In this document: positions 35,201 through 47,106 of the stretch, one piece after another
Numbering within the stretch: position 1 is the stretch's first letter
Layout: every line of letters begins with the position of its first letter
NCBI GenBank assembly: GCA_963576785.1
Contig: OY756143.1
Span: forward strand, 2,914,001-2,978,000
From: Chlorophyllum brunneum
Taxonomy: Eukaryota > Basidiomycota > Agaricomycetes > Agaricales > Agaricaceae
Direction: 5' to 3'
DNA length: 64,000 nucleotides
Made by a program: the position numbers and the translations under genes
The notes under the pieces: model-generated
Databases searched by the model: none
What the model was told of the DNA's origin: nothing
Seen by the model: only the letters and a program-made list of their open reading frames with translations

Positions 35201-36287
35201 ATTACTATTATTGGTACGTATATGGAAGGGGTCAAAGTGACTGATGTACGCTCAAGCGCTTCATCCCTGGAGGGGCCTTGTCCCCGACGACAGGACCATG
35301 GACCTGATTTCGGTTTTGGGTAAAGCCAGAGCGCATCACAGTGAAAGTGTTACGAACATTTAGTGCTGGATGCTGCGCCTTGCCAAGATGCTAGCAACAG
35401 TACAGCCATCAGCGTCACTCCGGAGTGCACGAAGCGAAAAAAGCAAGTATTATCAACTTTGTCTTAGCATGTTTGGGTAACGATCAAATGAAAGCGCCGC
35501 GCAGCAAGGTGAATTTGGCGGTGTCCAATTTGTGAAATGCATAGGCTCGACTATCAAGTCGACAGGCGAGAGTGAACGAATGGTATTACACGCTTGTCAG
35601 GATGCGTCGGTTCTGTTTCGCCATCAAGTCGCTATAGTAAGCGGACTAATGCCACCAGTTGAGGAAACCTATTTTTGGTGCCGAGGACAAGAGGGTTCCG
35701 CATTTGGAACTCAGGGGAAAACCGGAACTAAGCAAAGGTGATCGCTAGTAATCTCCTTGGCTTAAACGTGCCATAGTCACTGTCAACCGAGTTTATGCCA
35801 GCGATTTGGTGGGGTCCAGGAATTGTAAGGGGGGGAAATGGCAAAAATATTGAATCTGCGTGGGGAAACCCTGTGATCAGAACCATGGAGGAAGCGGCCG
35901 TGGGCAGCTATTGTCCGACTGGTCGAACATGGAAAATGGGCGCCAACCGTAATCGACCACATGCGATGAGTCCAGGACGTCCAAATACGACGATGCTCCT
36001 TTAGGAACGGCTTAGGAATATGACACGGCAGTACCCATCGGACATCGCTCGTACATAAGCCATGGGTAACGACCAGATCTCGACTCACAATCTCATCTAG
36101 AATCGCTATGATCCCGATCTCAGCTGTGTGAGAAAGCTAAAGCCCCCCACTGCCAATACCGGCAAAGCCAGGGACCCTACCTGAATAAAAACCGCTCCTT
36201 ATCATCTGCCTCGATTACTTATAGCCTCATCCAACTCCAGGATTCAGCACTTATCCCCTCACTCCTCCCCTGCATACATACACAACC
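32233..36287. other. Gene-poor island of 4.1 kb
   Basis: It separates the divergent GMP synthase and Myb genes, so both promoters lie within it. Open frames are under 135 codons, occur evenly on both strands and match no family. There is no obvious repeat structure, and base composition is balanced rather than AT-rich. The last 80 bases before the Myb ATG are pyrimidine-rich. Confidence 0.45.
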
Positions 36288-37782
36288 ATGCTCTGTAGAG
36301 AACGTCGATCCTGGACTGCCAAGGAAGACCAACTCCTTCGTGAGGCTGTAACGAAGGGTGTGTGCTCAGCTCATCGCTTCGCACCCCGGTCGCTGACTTG
36401 CGTCTGCTCATACAGAGGATCCCGATAACCCAAATCCATCTAAATGGCATGCTATTGCCAAACATGTCCCCAACAGGACCAATAAGGACTGCCGCAAGAG
36501 ATGGTTCGCCAAGATGGCTTCCGATGTCGTCAAGGGTGGTTGGGCCCCAGAAGAAGATGAACGTCTTGTCAAAGGGATTGAGCGATATGGCACAAGGTAT
36601 GTATGACCCAGCACAATAAGGACATGGTCTCAAACACACTCCTCATAGATGGTCGCTTGTTGCTTCTGTTGTGCAGACACGGAATAGTGACCGTATGTGA
36701 CCTCTCCCAGTCACAGCTACACCCTATTGACATCGTTCTAGAATGTGCTAAGCGGTGGACAGATACTTTGAATCCTGCCATCGACAGAACAACATGGACG
36801 CCCGATGCTGTGAGCTCATGGTTACTCACTTCATAACACATTCGCTAATTGTCTGGAATAGGATGAACTGCTCCTTCAAGCAGTCAATGAACATGGAAAA
36901 GTCTGGACAAAGATTGTCAAGACTTACTTCCCTGGACGAACAGGACTGTCAGCAAAGAACAGGTATGCATGTGCCTGTACCCATCATGGACAATATCCTT
37001 ATTTGGCTGTGCCCAGATACAACAGTATCACGAGGTTCAATGCTGATCCCTCGCGTGCAAGGCCGAGGAGGAAATCCCCAGAGAATGCCCGCTATTCTTC
37101 TGAGAGAAGGACAGAGAGCGTGTCTTCCTCGTCTAGTGCCTCCCCTGCGACGCCTTCAGCCCCATTGCCTCGTCTGATTCAATCTCCTTTCTCCTCGGAG
37201 AGTACCCTTTCGTATGATTATGACTCAATATCATGGTCGTCATCATCACCAACTGGCTCAGACGACGGCTCTATCTTCAACTCACCGGTTCACATGTCTG
37301 GCCTGGATATCCTGGGTGATGGCCGCTCCTCGCTTCCTGCTACACCTTCCACCGACGCATCGTATCAAGGGATTGACATTTCGGTCAATCAGACCCTTTC
37401 CGGTCTCACGGATTCTCCCCAACTGGTTTATTCTGACGCATCTGCGCTACCAGCGGATTCTATGTATAACAAGCCCTTCATGAATGGACAAGCGTCGGAA
37501 TCTTCCCTTGTGTATCCTGGGGGTGCCAGTCAGGAGCTGTACCAAAACTATTCTTCCCAGTTCCCCTCCGTCTACCCCAACGATCTAACCACACAATTCT
37601 TCGAGACTCTTCCCAATAACGCTGACCCGTTGATCGGATTGGGTTGGGATGCTGCGACCTCTCCACTTGATGCCAAGACATACAATGGCTTCAAGCTGCA
37701 CTCGCAGAATGAGTTCGCAGTAAGTGCCCATTTCCACGAGTGACACATCACATTCTGACGTCAACCATAGTATATTTTCTAG
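36288..37782 (+). CDS. Three-repeat Myb DNA-binding protein (BAS1-like)
   Basis: Three tandem Myb repeats are assembled across exons: repeat 1 RRSWTAKEDQLLREAV with CRKRWFAKM; repeat 2 GGWAPEEDERLVKGIERYGT, R+WSLVASVVQTRNSD+QCAKRW; repeat 3 TTWTPDADELLLQAV, NEHGKVWTKIVKTYFPGRTG, SAKNRYNSI. The regularly spaced Trp residues of the helix-turn-helix units are present. A Ser/Pro-rich tail of about 240 aa follows, a probable activation region. The last intron (donor GTAAGT after 37719, acceptor CCATAG at 37770) gives a short end A-Y-I-F; reading through gives a stop at 37743 instead. A nuclear transcription factor; targets unknown. Confidence 0.9.
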
Positions 37783-39967
37783 ATGTTTTGATTTTCGCAT
37801 TATCTGTAGATTAGATGTAGCTCCGTAGTCCCTTCGTAAATTCGGTTTCTCTCGACCATTGGCATGGACGTATCTTTATGTACTAGATCTCCTTTACTTT
37901 ATGCACATGTACAATAGTCGCATTTGATTATCAATGTATCTTCACACGCTCGACTGGTTTCTTGCAGCCGCATGGTGCCGACTGAGAATGACCCTTGAAT
38001 AACCAGCGGTGTGACGAGGAACCATACACAACACCCATGGAGAATGCAGACATCACCGACAGCTGCAGGGTTTCCCCCGCACAGTGTCCTCATTCCCTAA
38101 GTCCCTATCAATGATATCATGGTGTATGTTTCGAATAGGGATTGTATTTATATCCAGTTGGCATAAGCTTTGCATTCCATGGACATGAGCAGTCAAATGC
38201 CTATGACGTTTTAAGCCTCCCGTGGATCGGAAACCTTGTTCAGCGTATATTATGATTACACTTCTGTTGGAACCTGAGGGTCTGAGGGATCATCTAATCT
38301 CCAGGACCATTGAAGCTCCATGGCCGACATTAGCGCCGCTCTTTAGCACTTGTTAATGATACAAGGACAGTCCAGGGCAGCCAAGGCCGATTTCATGAAG
38401 CTCTAGAACTACCTGACTCCTGGCCTAGTTATGACGACAGCGGCTATGACATAGGCAGAGGGCTATTTTTGTGTTTTTCGCGACGGAAATCGCCATTGGT
38501 GTGAAACGGGGCAACAGGCGAATCCTTGTATGCAACAGACCCTCCGAGTCTTCTAGTACAGACCATGCGCCTTTCCAAGGGATAGGACTGTACGCCCCCG
38601 CGGCCATGGTATTAATAGTGTCACTGCATTGAAGGAGGAATATCATCCCATCTTCAGCTTTTATTGTCCGAATCTCCGTGGTTCCCGGTGGTAAGCCCGA
38701 AACCCACAGGAATAAATATCAGAGTAAGAATGCTCACTATTTTTGTTATGGACAACAATACTAGTGCATACGACAAGACGTCGTTACCATGGACTTAGCT
38801 ATGATAGATAAACTCCAACCCGCGGCGTCCCTTTACTTTTCATCGATATTGATAGGGAGGCCAAAACAACTCACAGCCATTTTCCCAGAACTAGAGCTGA
38901 TGCTGCGGCCAAGTTGTCGCACTTGCATTGCTAACCAACGCCACGATTACTTAGCATCTTCGTCATACACATACTTAACAGCAGCTCTGGATGCGGTTTC
39001 GGATCAGACGTGTAGTTGCGTAAGCTCAATACAAGGAGTCGATGACAGTCATTGTGCTGACTGCAGCCCAATTGTTTTCCCAGCCTCCATATCGCCGGAA
39101 CGACAATTCAAGTTAGTTTCAAAATGTTTTTGGAATCTCATGACCCACTAACTCGCGTGTGTGGATCAACATGAGTAAGAAGGCAACCACCTTTCCTCGA
39201 CTTGTTTCTTGCTCTCATGGTACTTTGACATGATTGATGCGACAATCATCAGCATCATGTTCTCAGGAACCTCTTCCCAGGCCCGAGAACATCGCGTTGG
39301 TATGAATTCGGTGAAAACGCACGGTCTCTCATGTATGTATGGAGACTGGGATGAAGATAATCCTTTTGGTGCCTTCTCAAGTCACGGTGATATGAACAAG
39401 GGAACATCTAGGATTTACTACCATCTGCCAAAGTTTGATTAGCGAGCCTTCTGGGACACGCCACGCTCGGCTTGGTGATGTTTTGCCCGAAAACTGAGAT
39501 TATTGAGACCCTATAGAGATGTCAGTGAGAGCTGTTCGCGTCATAGTAATCCACCAGTCATCTCTTTGTTGTAAGAACCTAACAGCTATTGGGTAATTGC
39601 AATTTAACGGCGCGGATGGAACTAGCCGGAAAACCGCGCCATGAGATGTGAACACGGCCGCGGAACGCGACGGAACATTTCAGCTGCACCAACATCTTGG
39701 TTCCGGTCATTCTCGGTTCAAATTTCAACATTTGGCATACTTTGAAGTTTCCCCAAGCTCGATAAGCACAACAAACAGATAGGTACTACACTGTGACAAA
39801 CGGGGGCAGAAGGAGAAACACAAGGACTAATTGCGGCATTATCCACGCATCCCGGGCCGTTGGCGCCTCATCATCTGACGACAACTCTACTGTCGCCACT
39901 TGGCACACATAGATGTTTTCGTTATCTCACAGATTTACAAGTTTTCTACAGCCATCTCGACCTGGAA
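37783..39967. other. Intergenic 2.2 kb, no recognised gene
   Basis: The stretch after the Myb stop is T-rich, as in a 3' UTR. A 120-codon frame at 38789-39151 is unrecognised and has no matching splice context. The remainder is presumably the promoter of the epimerase gene. Confidence 0.45.
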
Positions 39968-41711
39968 ATGACTGATAATACACCTGTTCGTTTGGAATTG
40001 CCAGGGGAGAAGCCCCTTCTTGCTGTGGAGGTGCGATTTGGTGCCTGTCACCGCAGTCAGTATTCAAGCACTCACTCCACTTGATATCTTCACCAGATAC
40101 TGCCTCGAGGTCTCACAATTCACAGGTTGATTGTCCTAGCCGGTGGACGCGTACGTTTCGAAGATTAGAATCATTGGGGTCGATTACCCACACGCTGTCC
40201 AGGAGAACGACATCGTTATCGGCCCTGAGAAGCCTGTGGATCATGTTACTCAGAAGTACACGAATACAGTGATAGGAAGATATTCCAACCGAATTCCGGT
40301 TGGAACTCACATTCTCAACCGGAAGGGTCTTCAGAGCAACTTTGAAGCCAAAGCCAACGGTATGCCAGCCGTCAGTATCTCATCTGATTGCGCCTAATCT
40401 CGCACGACAGAGAACCCCAAAGTCTCTCTGCATGGAGGCCCAGTGGGGTTTGATGCCGTTATATGGACTGTCCTCTCCAGCGAAGAAGCACCTCAGTTGT
40501 TTTCCAAGACTGAGTTAGAGCGGATTCACTCTCTTCCCGAAAAAACCTATGCGTTGTTTAGTTTGGTCTCCCCAGACGGTGATCAGGGATATCCTGGCGA
40601 ACTGTTGACAGAAGTTTTGATAGCTCTTGTTCCTTCGATACCCATACAGGGCACAGCCCAAAGGCTGGGCCATGTTACCATCGTTTACAGGTCAAGGCTA
40701 AACAACCAAGAAAAACCTGTCACACCTGTTAATCTGACACAGGTGGCGTTTCTATGCTGTGCCAATAAGTCCTAACCTAATAACAAGTACCACTAGCACT
40801 GGGGCTTCAATTTGAACGCAAGCTTGGTCGATGGTCTCCAGTCAGAAACCTCCTCTGTCAAAGATCATACACTGACCATTCAGGTATGTTTGCGTGTGTG
40901 ACCGAATGACACTAAGTATAGGATCTGAATACTTGTTCTAGGCAGACGGTATTGCGAAATTAGGCGATTTTGCTCTTCCTACCGGCGATTACACGCCCAT
41001 ATCCTCCGTACCGGCCTACGATTTCCAGAAGCCCAAGTTGATTGGGGAAGACTTCCCCACTGGAGGATACGGTAAATCTTCATACCGCACGGACATATCA
41101 GAATCCTAACCCTACGGTAGATGATTACTTCCACTTCGTCAACTCCGTTATCTATCCCCTACCAACGCGCCTGCCCCTTTCCGATTTGGAGGGTTTGAAT
41201 TCATTGGATGGTATTCTGACTCCAGGAACCCTCAATGCTTCTTCGTCCGTCCGACTCTCGTCCGAAAAGTCGGGCATAGCGCTCGATTTTTTTTCCAACC
41301 GTACGTGATGGCGCAACTAATGAAGAGCCCTTGACTACAAATTTTCTAGAACACGGTGTTATGTTCTATTCTAATAATCTGACTACTCCTGCCAAGGGTG
41401 CTAGGAAGCTCATTCATGGCGGTTCGGGAATAAGCGGCCATGGGGATTCTTATGGTCCCGGAAGTATGCCTTTACATGACCCGTTTCGTACTCCTTCCAC
41501 TGACTGATATCCCTACAAGCGGCGGCGTTCCTCGAGTTCCATGATGTATGTAATTTTCACTCATTGACTCCACCTATAACTGAGTCGACCCTCGTAGCCT
41601 TTGACCGCATTCCTGCAGTCGGAGAACAGGGACGCGGAGGATACGCTGATTACCTCCGACGAATTATACAACAATTTCGTTCGTTTGGAAATCAGCCTGA
41701 CGAAGACGTGA
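39968..41711 (+). CDS. Aldose 1-epimerase (galactose mutarotase-like)
   Basis: It interconverts the alpha and beta anomers of hexoses. Exons join to MTDNTPVRLELPGEKPLLAV, ILPRGLTIHRLIVLAGGR, ENDIVIGPEKPVDHVTQKYT, NTVIGRYSNRIPVG, ENPKVSLHGGPVGFD (His of the family), EKTYALFSLVSPDGDQGYPG, HWGFNLN (second His region), then SGIALDFFSNQHGVMFYSNN and a C-terminal end YNNFVRLEISLTKT. Beta-sandwich enzyme, about 420 aa with the central insertion often seen in basidiomycetes. No signal peptide is seen from this ATG. An in-frame ATG lies 108 bases upstream, but the first one in the conserved context is preferred. The end was fixed by the last exon's frame. Confidence 0.9.
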
Positions 41712-42230
41712 GGTGCTAGAGTGTGCGTCCGAATGAGAACTTGAAACACGGAAATGGTATTTCGGAAATTGGCAGCGTAATTATGAATATTTACCACGTA
41801 CTTATGATTATCTATCTATGATGATGTTTTTGTTCGCTGGAACGTGTCTACCGTCTGGATCGCTGATCGCTGTTATGTGGGACAACCGCAACCAAAACTA
41901 TCTCACGTAGCTTGGTTCACTTCGACGCCAAGCTCAAGGTTCTCCCATCCACTCGTAAGAGCGCATAATACCACCCGAGCTTGACCGTGATAAGGTGGGT
42001 CAAGTGTCAATCGGACAGAGCGATCATGAAGTCTCTACGGGGTCTTGGTATTATTTTCAGATGATTTTCTGACAATTACAGGTCAGGGCTATGTTCGCAC
42101 CCACAAGGTAGTAGAATATCGCTTGAAATTCATGTGGGTACACGAGCTTAGGCGAAAAACAGGGGTCGGAGCTTGATCCATTGATAGCTAATCTAACCTT
42201 GAAGAAGAGGAAATCCGTTCCATTAGGAGA
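41712..42230. other. Intergenic 0.5 kb after the epimerase
   Basis: It contains the 3' flank of the epimerase gene and T-rich and mixed sequence. No coding frame beyond short chance ORFs is seen. Confidence 0.45.
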
Positions 42231-42533
42231 ATGAAAGGGAGAATGAGAGACCGCTCGCTAAGCATGAAAGGTTCACGGACTTGGTGGCTTGGTGCGGTTC
42301 CGATAGCCACCGTGAGGTAACGGACCCTATTTCATTTTCATTGGCCATACTTTATCACAACTTGATAGACAGCGAGTGACTCTCGCGTACCTGGCAATCA
42401 GGACGACCGCAGATCCCCCTTGCTTTAAGCGAGGTGGTCAGTTATCGGCGGAAGCTGATTATCTTCACAGGTTTTTCTCCAGTGGCATACTGTCCAACGG
42501 AGTTTACAATTATGGAGTGGAAAATGCCCAGTG
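42231..42533 (+). CDS. Possible small two- or three-exon gene, unrecognised
   Basis: An ATG at 42231 opens a frame (MKGRMRDRSLSMKGSRTWWL...) that runs to a GTAACG donor at 42317. A 52-nt intron with TTATCACAAC branch and TTGATAG acceptor (to 42368) joins it in phase with a second open stretch of 55 codons (RQRVTLAYLAIRTTADPPCF, later NGVYNYGVENAQ) that ends at TGA 42531. A further intron from 42530 to about 42594 could extend the protein past this stop. I recognise no family. The in-phase splicing makes it better than a random ORF, but it may be non-coding. Confidence 0.3.
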
Positions 42534-43178
42534 ACGAGCAAGTAAGAGAAACAGGTGGACTTTTAATAACCGTGTGGTTGTCTTGGGTATTCCAGAGGGG
42601 TCCCACGTCCCGGCGGAAGTGCAGAGATGGTTGAGGCTTGTACGACGGACAGTAATTTGAGGACCGCAAATGTGTGTATCTTCCTGGAGCCCTAGTGACT
42701 GTTTATCTTGAGAGTGCCGTAGTTGTCATTTTAATGATTCTTTATGATTGTTATGTATATGGCTACAAAGTATATATTCTCATGGACGTGATGTAAATAG
42801 GAAGGACTTGTTTGTATCAAATGGTCTTGGCAAGCATAGACAAGCATGGCGGCAACACGGACAATCGTCGCGGTCGTGCAGCTCGTCGACGTCAAGACTC
42901 CCGCAAGGCCCTCGTCAAATATCCGCCCAGTGAGTAGTCAAACCTATTCTAGAGGCCATTTTATGCCAGCGTGCTGTGTTTTGTGCAGCTCGGACCACCA
43001 GAAAGGGCTGGATTGGCCTCGAAGTTTGATGATGACGATTACTGACCCAACTCTTGACCCTTCAGCCGGAACCTCGTGCGACTTGAGTACTCGCAGTATG
43101 TCCAACCTCTGGAAATGCGCAACAGCGTGATTGAGATTGTGATCCATAGCCTCCGCTCGATAAATCCGCTTGCCCAGT
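42534..43178 (+). promoter_or_regulatory. Upstream region of RPS10, with competing open frames
   Basis: The region before the S10 start contains a clear donor/acceptor pair (CCA|GTGAGT at about 42930, GTGCAG|CTC at about 42989). This could be an intron in the S10 leader or part of a separate small gene starting ATG 42846 (MAATRTIVAVVQLVDVKTPA). The second possibility can also be spliced in phase through 43071. I cannot decide between them. Confidence 0.35.
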
Positions 43179-43726
43179 ATGATCATCTCAAAACAGAACA
43201 GGCGTATCATCTACGAGAACCTCTTCAAAGGTATGAATCTTGAAATGCTGAAATTAGACATTAGTCCTGACGACCACCTGCAACAGAGGGTGTTCTCGTC
43301 GCAAAGAAGGACTTTAATGCGCCCAAGCACGAAGAACTCGATGTTCCCAATCTTGAAGTGATCAAGGCCATGCAGAGTCTCACCTCCAAGAGTTTGGTCA
43401 AGACCCAATTTTCATGGCAGTGGTACTATTATATTCTGACCCCCGAGGGCGTTGAATACCTCCGCGAATGGTGAGAGGATTATTGATCTCATCCGTCTGG
43501 GTTCTCATTTTTTGCAAGGCTTCATCTACCGGCTGAAATCGTTCCCTCCACCTACAAAAAGGCCGCTCGCCCACCTCGCCCGGCTGGTGCCCGCCCCGGG
43601 GGTGAAGGTGCTTACCGTCCGCCCCGTGGTGACAGGGACGACTACCGCAAAAAGGAGGGTGCGCCTGAAGGCTTTAGCCAGAGGGCACAATATGCTGGCG
43701 TCGGTCGGGGCGCCCCCAGGGAGTAA
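43179..43726 (+). CDS. RPS10: 40S ribosomal protein S10 (eS10)
   Basis: Three exons (43179-43230, 43287-43470, 43519-43726) join in phase to 147 aa, the usual eS10 length. The N-terminal winged-helix domain reads [80 protein letters not shown] and [12 protein letters not shown]; the C-terminal Arg/Gly/Pro-rich tail ([20 protein letters not shown] ... GRGAPRE) is typical. It sits on the beak of the small ribosomal subunit near the mRNA entry. The introns are 56 and 48 nt. Secure call. Confidence 0.97.
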
Positions 43727-44382
43727 ACATCGGGTTTTGGTCCCTCGGATTATTCTCATAGGCCGCAAGCATGTAGTATGCACATGTTCCCATAATCATG
43801 ATGAACTCTTCCTCTGCCACCCCTTCCACACCGTACTTGAAACCCGTCTGTCCTCCTGAACTGGCGCCCTAGGTCAAATCTCAGGGTATCGCTGATGCAA
43901 TCCTGTCAAATACTAAAGTTAATATCAGGTGCTCCTCCATCTTATATCCGCCTATGCCAAACCAGATACTTGCATCGCAGTATCTTATCCTCGATACGGG
44001 AGATATTTATTGGTCTAATCACCCGATGGCGGTGAACGGCCTGAGAAAGGACCGTAATCGTTCCAGAGGAGCGGCGGGCGCAGCTTCAAATGTCCCATTG
44101 GGTTGCTAGCGTCTTCTCTGCTTAGTGATAAATGCAAGGTGCTAATTATCTGGGCCCTTCGCACCTGCTGCTCCGATGGCAATAAAATAAGCAGCCTTTT
44201 ACGATTCAGCGCCTTCTTTGCGACGCCCGATGTTGCGGCTCCTATTATTCAGCCTGAAATACTCACTACCACCGACATTCAAGGGGTAGCAACAGAGCCC
44301 GGAAGCAAGCCACCAGCCGCCGACGTTATCTTTTTTCGAAACACATACTTATTCCTCACACATCAATCTTGTTACCCTTCTA
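43727..44382. other. Intergenic 0.66 kb between convergent genes
   Basis: It holds the 3' flanks of RPS10 (+) and the Rossmann-fold gene (-), which converge. A 100-codon plus-strand frame at 44103-44405 overlaps the neighbouring 3' end and is not supported. Confidence 0.45.
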
Positions 44383-45472
44383 TTAGCACTCTAAAAGCGC
44401 CTTGATGGGGTTGAGATCAAAGGTTGCCCACAAGTCCCTGGAATCTAATGCACGTCCCAAAAGTTCAACGTTCCGAGGAAGTCCACGAATCCCTTGTTCT
44501 TGCATCAGGTCTTTGACCCAATCGGGCTGAGGACCGCGCCCCTTGGGTTCTTCGCCATTGTCTTGGGTCAACATCGTCGACGGGTGATTTAAGGCATGTT
44601 CAGGTAGAGTAGCGGTAGGCGTTCCCCATGCAAAAGCTAGATCCCACCAGTCATAGACGCGACCGTCAGTAAGAATCCAACGTTGACCCTGTGCGAGTGA
44701 GAAATTGCCGTGGACGGCGAGGATGGCGCGGGCAACGTCGATTCCATGGATCAAGTGGATGCTACCCTGATGATGAAATACGAGGGAAAAACGTGTTCAA
44801 AGATGGTCACAATAATAAAACAAAAAAAAAAATGAAACGCACTTTATTTCGGAGTGCATCTTTTGTTGGAGCGACCCTTGCAACCCAATTTCGGGGCGAA
44901 CGTTGATCTCCCCATAGGCCAGCGAGATTGAGCACAGTGGTGGGAGTGCTGGGAGATAATGCGAGCAGTTCATCCTCGCACATCGCACGTGGAGTCTTTT
45001 CGTGTGGGGTATGTCGGTCGCACCAGGGATCATGACGCCTTTCTGTGCCTGCTTCGATATCCTTATTCCGCTGAACATAACGAGCACAAGGTCGCAATTC
45101 AATAGAAAAAACAAATTAGCGGGTGGTTTCAAGGATAAACTGACCATAATCACTTACACCCCAATTGCTTGTAGCCCCCAATTGGATAAAGCAGGGTTGG
45201 TCTATCTTGTTCTTCCGCGTTGACCAATAGCCTCCCACAAGCCGTTGTGATGCTCCACTTGTCTGGATGGGAAATGTGATGAGAACCGTTCGAGCATCTG
45301 GGAGTGCCTGGTAAGGCCTCTGATCATCCGAGTCGGGATCAAAGACGAATGGAATTGTGACACCTCGTCCTGACCGCGAGGTCGCGGCAAACTTAATACC
45401 GCGTTCTTCGCATAGTGGTATCAGGAAAGTAGAAGTCCAACCTGCGCCCAAAATGAGGAGGTCCACTGACAT
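44383..45472 (-). CDS. NAD(P)-binding Rossmann-fold protein (epimerase/dehydratase-like)
   Basis: The start MSVDLLILGAGWTSTFLIPL carries the dinucleotide motif G-A-G-W-T-S. Exons then give GIKFAATSRSGRG, IPFVFDPDSDDQRPYQALPD, ARTVLITFPIQTSGASQRLV, PCFIQLGATSNWG, PRAMCEDELLALSPSTPTTV, LNLAGLWGDQRSPRNWVARV, GIDVARAILAVHGNFSLAQG and RWILTDGRVYDWWDLAFAWG. This matches the YeeZ-like atypical SDR proteins found across basidiomycetes (about 290 aa). The catalytic Tyr-x3-Lys of classical SDRs is not evident, so it may be a sensor or an atypical reductase. The Met at 45472 is preferred to an in-frame upstream one because the motif starts there. Confidence 0.88.
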
Positions 45473-45782
45473 TATGGAAGGTAAGGCACCGAGAGGCTGG
45501 AGGCCACGATCAAGGCAGGAGCCAAGGGCCGATGGGTGAATCACCGGGATACCGTTAAGGCCGAAAAGACACGAGAATGGCACAAACCATAAGTATGAGG
45601 TCATTATCTGATCAATCCGCGTGTTTGAACGTGCATTCGTGGATTCCGGGACTAGAAACTATTTATATTACTAGGCATGTCCGAAGAACGTAGAAAGTAA
45701 GTAGCTCGATGAAGTCTGTGGGCTACTATTAGGGGTCCGGAATTAAGTTCGGTCCAAGCCAATCATAGTCCTTGCTAGTACT
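45473..45782. other. Short intergenic stretch, tandem minus-strand genes
   Basis: About 310 bases between the Rossmann-fold gene start and the deacetylase stop. No TATA box is clear. A minus-strand in-frame extension of the Rossmann gene to 45604 exists and is considered 5' UTR. Confidence 0.5.
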
Positions 45783-47106
45783 TTAGCAGTGCCAAGAATC
45801 CTGGAAATGGTCGATTGAATCAGTACTTAGATTTCCTGATGAAGAGGATATGAGCTTACGTCGCGAACACCAGGAGATCCAACGCTTTGGTAGGGCTCAA
45901 GACCAACACATTCAGCAACAGATACCATCCTGTATCCAGCATTGCTGAGCTTCTCGAGAACATAAGGCAAAACTTGGTGGCTGTTTCAATTTTCAGTTAG
46001 CGAGATCAATCATGAACTACTATGCGGCCTTACGCAGTGGTTTCTATTATTTTGTCAGTAAAAGGGAGTCAGAAAAATAGGATAAGAAGACATACCATAG
46101 ACTTCATGGTTCAATGGGAGGATGGTGTTGGGGTGTCCAGCGAGGAGCTGATCATACAGTCTCTCACTCTCTGCAGGAGTGGCACCAAGGGAATCCTGAG
46201 AGCTAAAGATAATCGCTTAATTCTCAGTTTTGTTGAGAAGCAAAGGATTTAGCGTACTCGAAGTCCCAGAGGACTAGGGATTGCCCGCGAACGGCAGAAG
46301 CTTGCCGAACGAGGTCATTATAGTTACCATAGGCTGATGAACAAACCTGAGCACAACGTAACATATCGAGGAGGAAATCACCCACGAGGTCTCATGAACG
46401 CAGGGACAACACCGACGATCCTTTGCAGTGCCTCTACGGATGTTTTCTGTCAAACGTCTACCGGTGGAGACTCGGATACACTCACGCTCAACCTTCCACA
46501 TTTCGTCATGAACTGCCCACTGGTCAGACACGAGACTGTAACTTTAATCTTAATACGCACTTTTGTCCCAAGACAAAGTCGACAGATCACTGTGGCTCCA
46601 GGTGTGCGAGGCAACCTGATGACCTTTCTGGTAAGCATACAAAACTCGTTTGGCCTCGTCTGCGTCATAGATGCATGCATCTACTTGAAGTTAGTCGGTG
46701 GAGATTATCCATGTAATTTCAGTCTCACAATTGTTTCCATCTATTCGAGAACACTTAGCCTAAATTTCGGCGAACTTTTTGAGGTAACTCACTAAAGAAG
46801 AATGTTCCAGTGGCATTATATTTGACCAAGTTTTTGCTGACATCGTAACTGGAAAAGAAGACGTTAGTGGCGTTAGTCGCCTGACCTCTTGTGCATGCGT
46901 ACAGATAGACCCAAGGACCATCATCCTGATTAAGACATCAGCGTGAGTACATAGATTAGGATTGACTAACTTACAAAGGTCAAGGCAACGGTGTTGGGCT
47001 CCGTGCATTTCGAGATAACCCGAGCTAGAGTCTGCCTCTTGTCTCTGACGGGGGTTGCAGAGACGAGAGCGACGAAGAAAAGGGTGATAAAAGTTTGCAG
47101 AATCAT
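45783..47106 (-). CDS. Secreted polysaccharide (chitin) deacetylase, CE4 NodB domain
   Basis: It removes acetyl groups from chitin or related polymers in the cell wall. MILQTFITLFFVALVSATP is a signal peptide. Motif 1 LTFDDGPWVYLYDVS carries the catalytic base and the metal Asp; motif 2 GHQVASHTWSHSDLSTLSW has the His pair that binds zinc; then VPAFMRPR (motif 3 Arg), SLVLWDFDSQDSLGATPAES (motif 4), ILPLNHEVY (motif 5 His) and VAECVGLEPYQSVGSPGVRD. It ends DSWHC from an 18-nt last exon (45783-45800). In motif 4 the usual Gly of DSGD is Gln. No GPI-attachment tail is visible. About ten exons, all joined in phase. Confidence 0.92.

Noticed and set aside
43030..43130. C/D-box-like snoRNA (TGATGA...CTGA) upstream of RPS10
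   Set aside because: The two boxes lie too close together and no terminal stem or second box pair is seen.
44797..45153. Alternate-frame minus-strand ORFs within the Rossmann-fold gene
   Set aside because: They run through introns; only the frame with PRAMCEDELLALSP matches the family.
45473..45604. Upstream start for the Rossmann-fold protein
   Set aside because: It adds 44 residues before the nucleotide-binding motif, which normally starts within a few residues of Met.
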